A stretch of DNA of 31,952 bases from Paulinella micropora (GCA_009731375.1 BJOX01000205.1:441756-473707); one strand, 5' to 3'. Shown: positions 8,845 to 18,083, counted from the stretch's first letter. The notes: generated from the letters alone by a model not told the origin. Program-made: numbers and translations.

Positions 8845-8992
8845 TCGTAAATTCACGCACCTAATTCACGCCTCCTTCCAACAAACAGGTATTTCACATG
8901 ATACAAATGTGCACAACTTGAGAGAGCGTAAGCTTGTTCTCGTAGAGGTTGGAAGGACTGTGTGAGTTCATCTTAAAACATACATACGTACA
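8845..8992 (+). repeat. Dispersed repeat with CATA tail, copy 2
   Basis: It starts ATCTCGTAAATTCACGCACC and ends TTCATCTTAAAACATACATA, collinear with copy 1 at 7945-8110 with scattered substitutions and small indels. It also runs straight into a long CATA array. Confidence 0.6.
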
Positions 8993-9072
8993 TACATACA
9001 TACATCCTACATACATACGTACGTACGTACGTTACGTACGTACGTACGTACGTACATACATACATGCATACA

Positions 9073-9104
<32 letters not shown>

Positions 9105-9305
9105 CATACGCAGCATACATGCATACATACATACATACATACATACAGACAGACAGACATACATACATACATAACATACATACATACATACATACATACG
9201 TATATTACATACATACAGACAGACATACATACATATATACATACATACACATACATACATACATACATACATACATACATACGATACATGCATACATACA
9301 TACAT

Positions 9306-9336
<31 letters not shown>

Positions 9337-9605
9337 GTACATACATACGTACATACATACATACAGACATACATACAGACATACATACAGACATACATAC
9401 AGACATACTTACATACATACATACATAATACATACATATATACATACAGTACATACATACGTACATACATACGTACGTACGTACGTATACGTACCTACAT
9501 ATACATACATACATACATACATACATACATACATACATACATTCAGGGTAGATGCATATATATATACATAGACATACTTACATAACATATATACATACAT
9601 GATAT
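8982..9605. repeat. CATA array with CGTA, CAGA and CATG variants
   Basis: About 620 bp, including ACGT-rich blocks near 9016-9055 and CAGACATA blocks near 9365-9410. Confidence 0.95.
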
Positions 9606-9665
9606 TGGCAAACAGAATACAGTAATTATTGTGAGTGTGTGTGTGTGTTGGGGGGGGGGGGGGGG

Positions 9666-9675
9666 NNNNNNNNNN
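9666..9675. other. Scaffold gap beside a (GT)n and poly-G run
   Basis: Ten N follow a GT array and about 17 G. Poly-G is a typical assembly break. The true gap size is unknown. Confidence 0.95.
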
Positions 9676-9960
9676 AGCGCAAGAAAAACCAAGGTGGAAA
9701 AAGTATTGGGGGATGCACGTTCGCTCGTAAATCGGCATTTGTATGCTTGGTTGGTAGAAGGCATCACTGTCTCCTTCGGATCGAAGCACCTTTCGTCCTC
9801 CTGCGCAGGGGTAGAGCTTTTGATGGGTTTGGTGGACATAGAGTATCCCACGTCATGGTATTTCTTGCATCACGACAAAAAGGAAGTTCAAGTTCACTTG
9901 GTTGAGCGACAACTTTGAACTCGACGCAACCACCACATCATCATAAAATTTCTTGATCGG
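9676..9960. other. Exon-like open segment, strand uncertain
   Basis: Both strands are open. Plus: from the gap to a TGA at 9916-9918. Minus: a frame containing DAFYQPSIQMPIYERTCIPQ after a good acceptor-like CTGCGCAG. Either could be an exon. The plus strand would fit as an upstream exon or intron of the DUF493 gene. I cannot assign a family to either. Confidence 0.3.
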
Positions 9961-10003
9961 GAGGATGAATTAGTCGTTGCTTTTGGTTGGTTCTCTGCTG
10001 TAG

Positions 10004-10220
10004 GTCCTATAAAGTGATCGGGGAGGACGTCGCTGGCATGCGCGCGGCGATCGCGGGTGCGGCTGGTGGCCGGGAGCACTCTGTCGGCCTGTCTCGTGTT
10101 TCGCGCGGCGGTCGTTATGTGTCCTTGAATCTGGAGGTGGTCGTGGACAGCGAGGCGGAACGTGACGCCATCGGCAACGCACTCAACTGCTCCAGCGCCG
10201 TGCGGTATGTGCTGGGCTAA
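10004..10220 (+). CDS. Last exon of a YbeD/DUF493 (UPF0250) family gene
   Basis: After a clear acceptor (GTTCTCTGCTGTAG) the exon reads SYKVIGED, then GGRYVSLNLEVVVDSE, and ends AVRYVLG with TAA at 10218-10220. This follows the YbeD/DUF493 pattern: Y/F-K-V-x-G start, a serine/glycine-rich turn before a beta strand (x-G-x-Y-x-S), and a final V-[KR]-x-V-L. The small ferredoxin-like fold domain (about 85-90 residues in bacteria) is nearly complete in the 71 residues here. The molecular role of the family is poorly known; in E. coli it is a small cytosolic protein. Genes of this type in algae are of bacterial, probably plastid-related, ancestry. The exon is GC-richer than its surroundings. The 5' exons are not identified and may lie before or within the gap at 9666. 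Confidence 0.75.
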
Positions 10221-10840
10221 CCGACCTAGCATCCCACTTGGGTATGCGAGTCTAGAGCTGGAGTCACAGCCCAGTCAGTTGATATCCAGGTTTAAGCGTC
10301 AACTGCAGCACCCAGTCGCGGTATGTGAGGCATCGCCTTGCCAGCGCAGCATGTGCCCGATTTGCACTCGAAGCGTGCGGACCGTTGCCCTGTCGGCTTG
10401 GAGTGCTGATAAAGCCTGGTCACAAGCTTCCGTATCAACATTTCGCAGGCTGTCCTGGGCCCGTGATCGCGGAGACTGCCAAGTTTACAGTAACTGTTGC
10501 CTCATGAGTGAGTTCGCTCTACAAGGTTCTATAACCTGTTGGACTATTATTATTAATACAACAATATGGAACTATCTGCAATAACTAAGCTTTAATAAGA
10601 AAAAGCGCCAACGCGAACGTAACATGACTGGCAGTATTATGTGTGCAGGAGAGACGGGACCTGCTTATTGATCATCCGATACCGGTGCACTCACGGAAGC
10701 AACACTTACTGGTGGCTTGTCGTCTCGGGACTCGTGAGCAGAGCAGTGTTAGAGCTAGTAATTCTAATTAATAGTATGTGCCGGCCGTATCGGAGTAACT
10801 TAGGAAGTGAGCTAGGTGATGGGATTAATACAACCTGTAT
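10221..10840. other. 3' flank of the DUF493 gene, no recognised gene
   Basis: Mixed-composition unique sequence. The plus-strand open frames at 10162-10584 and 10641-10946 overlap the DUF493 end or carry no recognisable domain. Confidence 0.4.
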
Positions 10841-10849
10841 TTACGTCGT

Positions 10850-10935
10850 TGATTGGTATAAACTGGTCACTCCGACCACTGACCTTACCTCACCTTTCAC
10901 TGCGGTTCGCCGGGCCGGCGACTCCGGACGGTATT
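10850..10935 (+). repeat. Direct repeat copy 1 (TATAAACTGGTCACTC type)
   Basis: GATTGGTATAAACTGGTCAC, then ACCTTACCTCACCTTTCACT, then GCGGTTCGCCGGG. A diverged second copy is at 11955-12025, same orientation, about 1.1 kb away. Confidence 0.6.
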
Positions 10936-11199
10936 TAGAAGTCTAGTTGTACACTCCTCAGACACTGAAAGTTTAAATCCGAAGGCTCAGTAGGCACGAA
11001 ATTATTTAGGTTCAACGTGACAGTGATGGGAATTTAATATAATAGGTATTTACTGTAGTTTTACAATCGGCGACATTCAAATCGGTGACATTCAAGTTAA
11101 CACACTTTAGATCCACATTTATATGTTAGATAACATATTAATTAGGTTAGACAGTACGGTCCCTTCTCAGTTGATGAGGGTGAGGTGTCTGAAGTAGTG
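10936..11199. other. Unique AT-rich spacer
   Basis: No gene seen. It contains a short local duplication, GGCGACATTCAAATCGGTGA with CATTCAAGTT, near 11068-11098. Confidence 0.35.
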
Positions 11200-11637
11200 C
11201 TAGGAGAGGTAGTGAGTCTTGAACGTGGTATGTCGTGATCGTCTCCCTCTGCTACCCCTGTGACGTTGTAAATACTCCCTGTACTCAGACAGTTGAGTTC
11301 GAAGGTGGGGGGATGACGCGATCAATCCTCTAGCAAAGGGATCCTTCCACTTATGTGCCATTGAGATGATGAAATTCTGAATATCTATGTAAAGCTCATC
11401 ATAGAACTCGTTCACCTGCCCATTCTTCCCAGTAATAAGGGAATCACTCACTTCTATCTCTTTTGCACCCTCGACTAGCGCTCCCATCAACCTCTGTATC
11501 TCATCAAGAAATGGTATCTCTCCATTTCCACATCGCCAAGCAACTGTAGGGTCGTTCCTTATCCTGTGTCTCTCTAACTCTCTCTCTCCAGCTCTTGGCT
11601 TGACTCGCTTGGCGCAAGGCGTGGTAATGGGGAACAT
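11200..11637 (-). CDS. Hypothetical protein, possibly part of the Gag-like element
   Basis: 145 residues. The N-terminus is basic; the centre (GALVEGAKEIEVSDSLITGK) and a helical segment (YDELYIDIQNFIISMAHKWK) look like real protein, and the C-terminus is Arg-rich (RHRGSRGRRSRHTTF). No family recognised. It is on the same strand as, and downstream of, the Gag-like gene. The surrounding frames are disrupted, so it may be a remnant. Confidence 0.4.
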   Translation of the reverse strand: MFPITTPCAKRVKPRAGERELERHRIRNDPTVAWRCGNGEIPFLDEIQRLMGALVEGAKEIEVSDSLITGKNGQVNEFYDELYIDIQNFIISMAHKWKDPFARGLIASSPHLRTQLSEYREYLQRHRGSRGRRSRHTTFKTHYLS

Positions 11638-11719
11638 GCTACACGGTGTGATAGTGGGGGGTGTGCTCCTTCGTCCTTCCTTCTTACCTCCCCCCCTGCT
11701 CCATCCTCCGCGCTCTTAC

Positions 11720-11974
11720 TCATCTCTTGCTTAGAGTTTGAGCGTTGTACAGATGGATCAGGGGAGAAAAGAACTTCGGGGAAGAGGTAGGGGAGTCTTT
11801 CTCGTCGTCGTCTTCGTCAAGCATCGTCTCTCCCTCACCTCTCTCTCTCTTGCCCTGTCTTATCTGAGTGGTTCCCTCTACTGCAACCTCAACGTTCTCA
11901 CCCCAAGTTTTCTGTGTTTGGGTTAGGACGTTGTACAGCTGAAGTAGAGCGATGATTAGGTATAAACCGGTCAC
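11720..11974 (-). pseudogene. Short open frame, possible remnant upstream of the 145-residue protein
   Basis: 84 residues with a hydrophobic start (MTGLYLIIALLQLYNVL) and an acidic middle (MLDEDDDEKDSPTSSPKFF). It stops about 80 bases before the start of the 145-residue frame, in a different register. Its acidic tract resembles the low-complexity N-terminus of the Gag-like protein only in composition. Confidence 0.25.
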
Positions 11975-12025
11975 TCACGGACCTTACCCTACCTTTCACT
12001 TGCGGTTTGCCGGGAGACTTCGTTA
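11955..12025 (+). repeat. Direct repeat copy 2 (TATAAACCGGTCACTC type)
   Basis: GATTAGGTATAAACCGGTCA, then CGGACCTTACCCTACCTTTC, then TTGCGGTTTGCCGGG. It matches 10850-10935. The two copies bracket the 11.2-11.9 kb open frames, but are too short and diverged to be called long terminal repeats. Confidence 0.55.
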
Positions 12026-12931
12026 AAAGCCAGGTTGCTCACAGCCACTTTAATCCGAAGACATAAATGCAGAACTGAACTGCAAAAGAGCTAACTAGTC
12101 TAAGTGCGTGACTAGCAGTAACTGCTCAATGATATGGTCCGGTGCACAATGGTAAAAGCGTAACGTGCACAATTGACTTGGATTACCCATTACCGTTACT
12201 ACTAATTATGACTTAGTAAAATGTTACCGCACATAGAAATCAATCATAATTACGACTCAAATAGTAACTCGATGTTGCCTGTCCAACGCTCCCCCTTAAT
12301 TCAATGTCAATTGTATTATTGGATAGCTTCGTAAATCGTGTCTGACTGAGTAAGCATAACGTCAAATAAAAGCTACACATACGCGACTCAAAACGTAGAG
12401 AGTCATAAATTTACGAATCCACACGAATCCTCAATTCCTCGCCGCGAAAGCATCTCGATCAAATGGGTCGATTAAATTGAAGTAAAAGGACTCGTTTGTA
12501 AATGTCAAACTCGTACTTGCAAAATGAAAGCAATAATTACGTAATAGCAAACTTGAAGTTGCTTCTCGCGCGTAAATCACAGTAAAAACTGATTACTCGA
12601 TTAGCCCTCTGATATCTAATGACAATATGGCGGCAATCCGTGCCCAACGTGATGATGCAGTCGCAAGTCGTTGCAGTTGTGGTCAAAACTTCATCCATGT
12701 TCGACTCCTCCATTTCGTCCGACTTCTGCTATCCCGCTATTGTCTGATCGTCACGCGCCTCGTCAAACGCTCGAATTTAAGTCCACGGGATCATTCATCT
12801 CGCCTCAAACGAAGACCTACATAGAGACATCGCCTGCAGAGAAAAGACTCACTCACACAAAAGAACATCATGAGTGAACTCAGCGGAAATTTGCGGATTT
12901 TCCGTTAAGAAGATTTATGGTTTAAGTGTGA
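12026..12931. other. Non-coding spacer downstream of the Gag-like gene
   Basis: AT-rich unique sequence with several TAATTACG/CATAATTACG-like motifs. The plus frames at 12627-12824 and 12671-12877 show no recognisable domain. Confidence 0.4.
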
Positions 12932-13621
12932 TCATGAATTTACTAACCAAGTGCCTACCCCTTTTAGGGTCCCCTTTGTTTTTCTAGTGTTTTTGTCCAC
13001 CCATGCCCGGTGACCGTTAAAAAACTTCCGGCCGACAATATTAATATTCGCCATCGTATCATTACCAACTTTCAATGTGGTTTGTAAAGTTTCACAAAAG
13101 AGGTCAGTGTAGCATAGCGCGTCCGGTCTGTGTAAACTAGCCGCTAGCACATGAATTTTTTGTTCTAAGGTTTTGAGTCTAAGCTCAAGTTCCTTGTCCT
13201 CTTTTCGTTCCTCCTCCTTCCTCTCTAGCTTAGCCTCTCGAGTATCCGGGTCTTCCGGTATCTCGGGTGTCTGTGAGACAGAGTCTGGTACACTGAGTGT
13301 ACATGTGTCTACAGTAGAGACTATTGAGTCCGTCGGCGGCGAAACGACCCGCTGTTTCTTTGCAGGCGAAGGCCCAGCATTCGGTTTCGGTTTCCTCTCC
13401 TCCATCGCCTTCTTCGCCTTCCTATTTGCATCATTTATCATATTAGCTCTCGAAGGATGGACTAGCAAATGCTTACCTTGAGGCTTTTGAGGCTGTGTGC
13501 CTTCAACTTCACGTCTAGGAGGTACGGGACTGATCGTATTCTGTTCAACAACAGCAGGCATAACCGTGACTGTCGGATTAAAAAGAACAGTTTTTGTCCC
13601 CTTCTCCCTCTTCTCCTCCCG
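12932..13621 (-). CDS. Second frame of the Gag-like gene, reachable by TGA readthrough
   Basis: It is open in the same frame as the 839-codon gene, beginning immediately after its TGA. An internal ATG at 13559-13561 gives 209 residues; readthrough adds 20 more (REEKREKGTKTV...). The protein has a Pro-rich start, a nuclear-signal-like basic stretch (PAKKQRVV), a charged coiled coil (LERKEEERKEDKELELRLKT), then a mixed C-terminal domain ending GVGTWLVNS. No polymerase, protease or integrase motif is visible. Either it is the extension of a readthrough fusion of about 1,069 residues, or a separately initiated product. Family not recognised. Confidence 0.55.
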   Translation of the reverse strand, partial: REEKREKGTKTVLFNPTVTVMPAVVEQNTISPVPPRREVEGTQPQKPQGKHLLVHPSRANMINDANRKAKKAMEERKPKPNAGPSPAKKQRVVSPPTDSIVSTVDTCTLSVPDSVSQTPEIPEDPDTREAKLERKEEERKEDKELELRLKTLEQKIHVLAASLHRPDALCYTDLFCETLQTTLKVGNDTMANINIVGRKFFNGHRAWVDKNTRKTKGTLKGVGTWLVNS

Positions 13622-13627
13622 TCATTC
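13619..13627 (-). promoter_or_regulatory. Candidate stop-codon readthrough site (GAA TGA CGG)
   Basis: The 839-codon frame ends GAA TGA CGG, and the codons after TGA stay open for 230 codons. UGA followed by CGG is the type II leaky-stop context known from tobraviruses and relatives. No strong downstream stem-loop was identified by eye. UGA is otherwise used as a normal stop in this genome (TBC gene). Confidence 0.5.
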
Positions 13628-16141
13628 TAAGACTTCAATACGCTCACCTGGGTCGGTGCCAGCGTCTTGTTGGTCCCCACTCGCAGCGGCATATGCCTGC
13701 TGGGGATAGTTGGAGCTGGAACTGGAGCTAGAGCTATTCCAGTATCCGCTTCCTCTGGGAGGGCGCGTTGGGGTCCTCGTTGGGGTCCAGCCTCCACTTG
13801 GACGATAGCCCGTGTGGCCTCGACCTCCCCTTCCTCCTCCTCTTTGCGTCCCTCGGGACCCTCGAGACGATCCTCTCATTCCTCCTCCTCTTGTCGGCGC
13901 CATTGGTCGGCCCTGTTGTTGTTCTTTCGCCTCCTTCTTCTGCATCTTCTCAAGGAAGGAAATGATGGCCCCGCGGAACTCCGCATCGTCGACCATATTT
14001 GCACTCCACTTCCTCTCCTCCAACTCCTTCTTGTACATGAAGTATGTGCCCCTTCTGCTGCCTTTGAGCTCTCGCAAGAAGGTATTTCGCATCCTCACAT
14101 CATCAGAGTCATGGCTGTATGGGCAGTTGCCTAAGCCAAGCTCTTGCTCCTTCTTGCACGTCATGTATGAGAAATAGCGGTAACAAGGTACCTTCTCATC
14201 TCTCCCTCTCTTCAGACCTGCCACCCGAGTTGCATGTGCTGCTTGGGCACCTACAACCCCCTGTGTCGTGGTACTGGAGAGTGACTCAGTGGCAGTGTCC
14301 AATTCGGAACACGCGTCGAGCACCTCCTTGAACAGGTCGTCCGGCTGAGTAGCCGCAACAGTCTTCTCGTATATATTGGTTTCCAAAAAGTCCCCCTTCT
14401 TCACCGCCTTGAAGGACGGACATGATTGTATGAGCCGTGCGAGCTTGCTCGGGTGTCTGGCACACAAAGCGCTCAAGAAGTACAGAATGATGGACTTCCG
14501 GCTATAAAAGAGCCCGTACTTGGCGCTGACCTCCGTGAGGATCGCCGCCAACCTCGTGCTATCGCCTAACCCTGTGTTCACCTCTTGAAAAATTTCGAAC
14601 CCAATCAAAGTACCAGTGCACAGGTGCTGATACCCATGAGTTTTAAAATATTGCAAGAGGACGGCAACTGGCACCGTGCATTGCAGGTCTGTGGTGGTCT
14701 TTCTAGCCGACACCACTCCCGCTCGCAACGTTTTGTATGCCGCTACATCAAACCCTTGTGTAAGGATTGATGGGTCCAACAAGGTGGACAACGCCTCATA
14801 CTCTTGTGTTTCGTCCGTTGGATGCTGCTTCATACAAGCATCTATCCTTCGGAGCTTGTCACGAAGGCCAGCATCCGTATCCTTCTGACTCGCTGTCTCT
14901 GCATACAGCGTAAGAGCAGTTGGATCGGACTTGGTATATTTTTGGAAGGCCTGCATGATAGCCTGTCTGTCCTTCTTGTCGTTATTGTTGACAATGACAG
15001 TGGTAGGCGCTGAGCCAGTCGTAGAGGCGGGAGGGGCTGCATGGGTTGGCGAGGCGAAACTAGGGGGAGACAGAAAAGTTCCAGAGGAAAGTGCCTGCCT
15101 TGTTGCCGTCGCCCTAGCCAATGCAATTTGTGCCTCCAACTCCTTCCTTTCTTTTTCTGTTGCTATATCCCTGATGTGCAGGTCTTGAGCATGATGAAAG
15201 AATGACATGAGCTCGGCTGCCTTCCGAAGAAGCAGAGTTTTCTCCGCCATCTCCTTCTCTGTTGCTTTGTTAGTAGCAGGGAGTGCCTGCTTCGGCTCCA
15301 AGATCGTATGATCCTTCGTCTGAGCCCACCTCTTCCATGCATCGTCCTTTTGAAAGGCCGCATGCAGCTTTTTCAGCTTCGTCACCCCTCCGACTTCCCC
15401 TTCTATTTCCTGCAGGACTGGGTGAGTGTCCCTGCCAAATTTGGTTTGTTGGAGTTTGCCAAAGTCAATTAACTTGGCCTCCATAAGTTTCAAAGGCACA
15501 TCCATGACATTAAGCTGCCCTCGCAGGTTCTTGCCTTTAAACTCTCTTTCTCCCTTCTTTATTCCTTCGATGTCCTGACCAGGATCAAGCAACCTGACCA
15601 GTGCTCTGGTCCTCCATGGCAGCACACTTTTCGCAGACTGGTACTCATAGAGTATAGCACACTCAAACACTCCCCAAATGAGGTTGAGTAGCTCCAGTAA
15701 AGACATTTGGTCCCCATATGAGACATGTTGCACCTGTAACTGTGCACCGTCGTCTCTGAGGAATGCTGCAAGAGGCAGAGCTTGACTCGGGATGGGGTAA
15801 CAGATATCCTCCTTTCTCAAGGGATCTCCCCATCGAATCTCTGGGGGAATATATAGCCATTTACCGGCCTGCTGCTCCCCTATTTTCTTCTCAAACTCCT
15901 TCTTAGTTAGTTTGGCGTATTCGGCCACCCACTGATCTTCCTCCTCCTTCTTCTCCTTCTCCTCCTCCGTCATCATCGCTCCCTCATCTTGGACCTGGTC
16001 CATTGGATTGTCTGCTCCTCCTGTGTCAAAGGAAGGCCCTGCCAAATCCGTTTCGTCCCCTAGAGGGCCAACGAGCGTATTTACATCTTCTGGGGTTTGA
16101 GCACTCGCCCCTCCGTCATCCTCAGTCCATTCTTCAGACAT
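13622..16141 (-). CDS. Gag-like RNA-binding protein with CCCH finger and RGG box
   Basis: 839 residues from an ATG in good context (GCGACCATGT). In order: an acidic low-complexity N-terminus with EEEKEKKEEED (about 60-70); a helical region with LLELLNLIWGVFECAILYEY (about 148-167); a central helical/coiled segment and a Ser/Pro/Ala linker (about 350-385); a globular part with VPVAVLLQYFKTHGYQHLCT (about 500-520); a zinc-finger-like CYRYFSYMTC, ten residues, CPYSH (about 652-677); an RGG-type box (GSSRGSRGTQRGGGRGGRG, about 740-765); and a poly-Ser tract. The order globular domain, zinc finger, basic RGG tail resembles a retroelement Gag or a host mRNA-binding protein. Its unbroken length and the in-frame continuation past a leaky stop favour an element protein. 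No reverse transcriptase is found in the window. Confidence 0.65.
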   Translation of the reverse strand: MSEEWTEDDGGASAQTPEDVNTLVGPLGDETDLAGPSFDTGGADNPMDQVQDEGAMMTEEEKEKKEEEDQWVAEYAKLTKKEFEKKIGEQQAGKWLYIPPEIRWGDPLRKEDICYPIPSQALPLAAFLRDDGAQLQVQHVSYGDQMSLLELLNLIWGVFECAILYEYQSAKSVLPWRTRALVRLLDPGQDIEGIKKGEREFKGKNLRGQLNVMDVPLKLMEAKLIDFGKLQQTKFGRDTHPVLQEIEGEVGGVTKLKKLHAAFQKDDAWKRWAQTKDHTILEPKQALPATNKATEKEMAEKTLLLRKAAELMSFFHHAQDLHIRDIATEKERKELEAQIALARATATRQALSSGTFLSPPSFASPTHAAPPASTTGSAPTTVIVNNNDKKDRQAIMQAFQKYTKSDPTALTLYAETASQKDTDAGLRDKLRRIDACMKQHPTDETQEYEALSTLLDPSILTQGFDVAAYKTLRAGVVSARKTTTDLQCTVPVAVLLQYFKTHGYQHLCTGTLIGFEIFQEVNTGLGDSTRLAAILTEVSAKYGLFYSRKSIILYFLSALCARHPSKLARLIQSCPSFKAVKKGDFLETNIYEKTVAATQPDDLFKEVLDACSELDTATESLSSTTTQGVVGAQAAHATRVAGLKRGRDEKVPCYRYFSYMTCKKEQELGLGNCPYSHDSDDVRMRNTFLRELKGSRRGTYFMYKKELEERKWSANMVDDAEFRGAIISFLEKMQKKEAKEQQQGRPMAPTRGGGMRGSSRGSRGTQRGGGRGGRGHTGYRPSGGWTPTRTPTRPPRGSGYWNSSSSSSSSNYPQQAYAAASGDQQDAGTDPGERIEVLE

Positions 16142-16278
16142 GGTCGCTGGGGGAATATGAGTGGGACAGAGCTGATTCTACCCCGTATTTGCTCTGTTCG
16201 TCTCTGGGGAACGAATAGAGAGAAAAGATGAAAAGATAGTATAGAGAGAGAGTGTCTCACCTCTATGTCTTATGTGTG

Positions 16279-16309
<31 letters not shown>

Positions 16310-17100
16310 TTTGTGAGAAAGAAGTAGTCTGTACGACTTTCTCTGAAAATTTGATCTCCTTCTCCACTCCTCTTCTCTTTTGCTCTTTTTGTTGTTGTAT
16401 CTGTTATGAGGTACTAGGACCTACGTACAGATAGTGTCAAAGAGGCTTGAGAAGCACTCCTTGAGAAGTCGACTTGTCGTCGGATAGGTGTTCAGACCTA
16501 CTTTCGAAAAACAGTCAGAGATTTGCAAAAATACTCTGATGTGTGTGACTTGAGAGGCAACTAAGTGCACAGACTTGAGAGGGAGAGTACTAGGCTCGTG
16601 TCCTTCAAGTTTGTTTGTCACTGTGAGTGTTTGTTCGTACGTCTGTTGACTTACTCTGTCTCTGCCTCAAGGGAGAACAGGAGAACAGAAAAGATGTCTG
16701 GTATCTGCCTCAAGGGAGAACAGGGATAAAGGCTGTGGAGAGGGTACTGGGACACCTACTCACAAACGCCTAGACGTATTGTTTTGCAAAAGAGCTTGTG
16801 TGGGGATGTGTTGGAGTATTTGTTGTTTGAGTCTGCCTACTCAATGGAGATAGGTCAGCCCAAATTTTCCTTCTGCCGTCAAAGGACAAGCCAGAAAAGA
16901 AATCAGCAGTGTGCTGGTGACTCCAATATTAAAATCCCCGAAGATAGCTCGTTAAAAAGTCGGTAATACAACCAAACACAAATCCCCAAAGGAGAATGAT
17001 GTCTCGTTATATTAGCTCAGTGAAACCGCACAAAAGAAAGCGGCAACATACCAATGTTAAAATGGCATTAGGTCAAATCCGGCCAAACGATATTGAAATA
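16142..17100. other. Upstream region of the Gag-like gene
   Basis: No gene recognised. It holds a (TG)n-T20 tract (16273-16312), repeated CTTGAGA motifs (16448-16585) and a 21-bp direct repeat TCTGCCTCAAGGGAGAACAG at 16661 and 16704. The last ~150 bases before the start contain a TATACTATC-like element on the minus strand. No terminal repeat matching the left side was found. Confidence 0.45.
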
Positions 17101-17172
17101 ATGGGAAGAAACTAGATGCACCTGACACCAAAAAAAGTGTACTTTTTACCTGCTATCCGGGGGGTGATGCCT

Positions 17173-17346
17173 ACAACATACACATACCTATGCATTGATA
17201 CATATAAACATGCACACATGCATATATGCATACATGCATAACACATACATACATACATACATACATACATACATACATACATGCATACATATATACATAT
17301 ATATATGCATATAATACATACATACATACATACATACATACATACA
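17173..17346. repeat. CATA array
   Basis: About 170 bp of CATA/CATG with a short ATAT core near 17289-17313. Confidence 0.9.
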
Positions 17347-17950
17347 CTTGAGAAGTTGAACAGTATTCGGAGGGTATTAGAAGCCAGTTTAACGTCTCCC
17401 GGGTGTCCCTGTTGACTAGATAACCAGCTCCAAACGTTCTTTATTAGGTAATTCACGCACTACAGACAGAAGCACGCCAAACGAACGAAACAGTTCTTAC
17501 AGGTCTCTTAGTCAAAAATACAAAAGCTGAGGCATGCACACACTGCCACTTCTTCCCAAGCTAACATAAATTGAGGCACTTCCTTACCCCGTAGTTGTAT
17601 TCCTACCACGTTCTCCCTGTGAACGTATTGCTTATTATGAGTTGCTTTTCCTTGTAGAGCTTCCTTGGGAGCTGTGGAGTGACAGCTTTGAATTACTTGT
17701 CTATGCAGCAAAGAAAAGGTCAAAGAAAGGGTTCACAGCATCTCGAGAGAGTTTGTAAACCGGCCAGCCCACGCTTCTCTGTCAATGGCGGATGCAAATC
17801 TGCACATGTGCCTCCATGGTCTCACCCGCGAGGGGAGTACGAAGATTTATATTAAATAATAACCAATAGCTCTACCGACACCCACACAGGGCAGCTCCAA
17901 GCCTTCCAGACAGACCAATACCTTCAAAGAAAATACATTTTGAAAATACT
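17347..17950. other. Unique sequence without recognised gene
   Basis: The minus frame at 17508-17723 (71 codons, Cys-rich end) has no recognisable family. Nothing else stands out. Confidence 0.35.
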
Positions 17951-18023
17951 GGCACCGACGTGAATCGAACTGGCGACAGGTCCCAGATGGTATTGAACTT
18001 GACCACTGTGCTATTGCGGTGCC
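17951..18023 (-). tRNA. tRNA-like sequence, decayed (tRNA pseudogene or SINE head)
   Basis: 73 nt. A perfect 7-bp acceptor stem (GGCACCG/CGGTGCC), an A-box-like TAGCACAGTGG and a B-box-like AGTTCGATTC with a TTCGATT T-loop are present. The T-stem has two mismatches and the anticodon arm cannot be folded convincingly, so no anticodon is assigned. An ATT/AAT microsatellite abuts it on the upstream side. Confidence 0.4.
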
Positions 18024-18024
18024 A

Positions 18025-18045
18025 CTAATAATAATAATGATGATG

Positions 18046-18083
<38 letters not shown>
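18025..18083. repeat. AAT trinucleotide array
   Basis: (AAT)n with three ATG variants, directly beside the tRNA-like sequence. Confidence 0.9.

Noticed and set aside
5880-9571. Long open frames with HTYI, MYVC or TYIH periodic peptides on both strands
   Set aside because: They are translations of CATA arrays; four-base repeats stay open in several frames and carry no coding signal.
9543-9851. Minus-strand frame with a GYS...CFDP pattern resembling a Copia integrase tail
   Set aside because: Too short and crossing the gap; the resemblance is limited to a few residues and two other frames are equally open.
10641-10946. 101-codon plus-strand frame
   Set aside because: It overlaps the direct repeat at 10850 and shows no family features.
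13667-15486. Plus-strand frames opposite the Gag-like gene
   Set aside because: Antisense shadows of the 839-codon frame; rich in Ser and Leu from complementary codons, with no domains.
11200-17100. Long terminal repeats around the Gag-like gene
   Set aside because: No sequence upstream of 16141 was found again downstream of 12932; the only direct repeats are at 10850 and 11955, both on one side.
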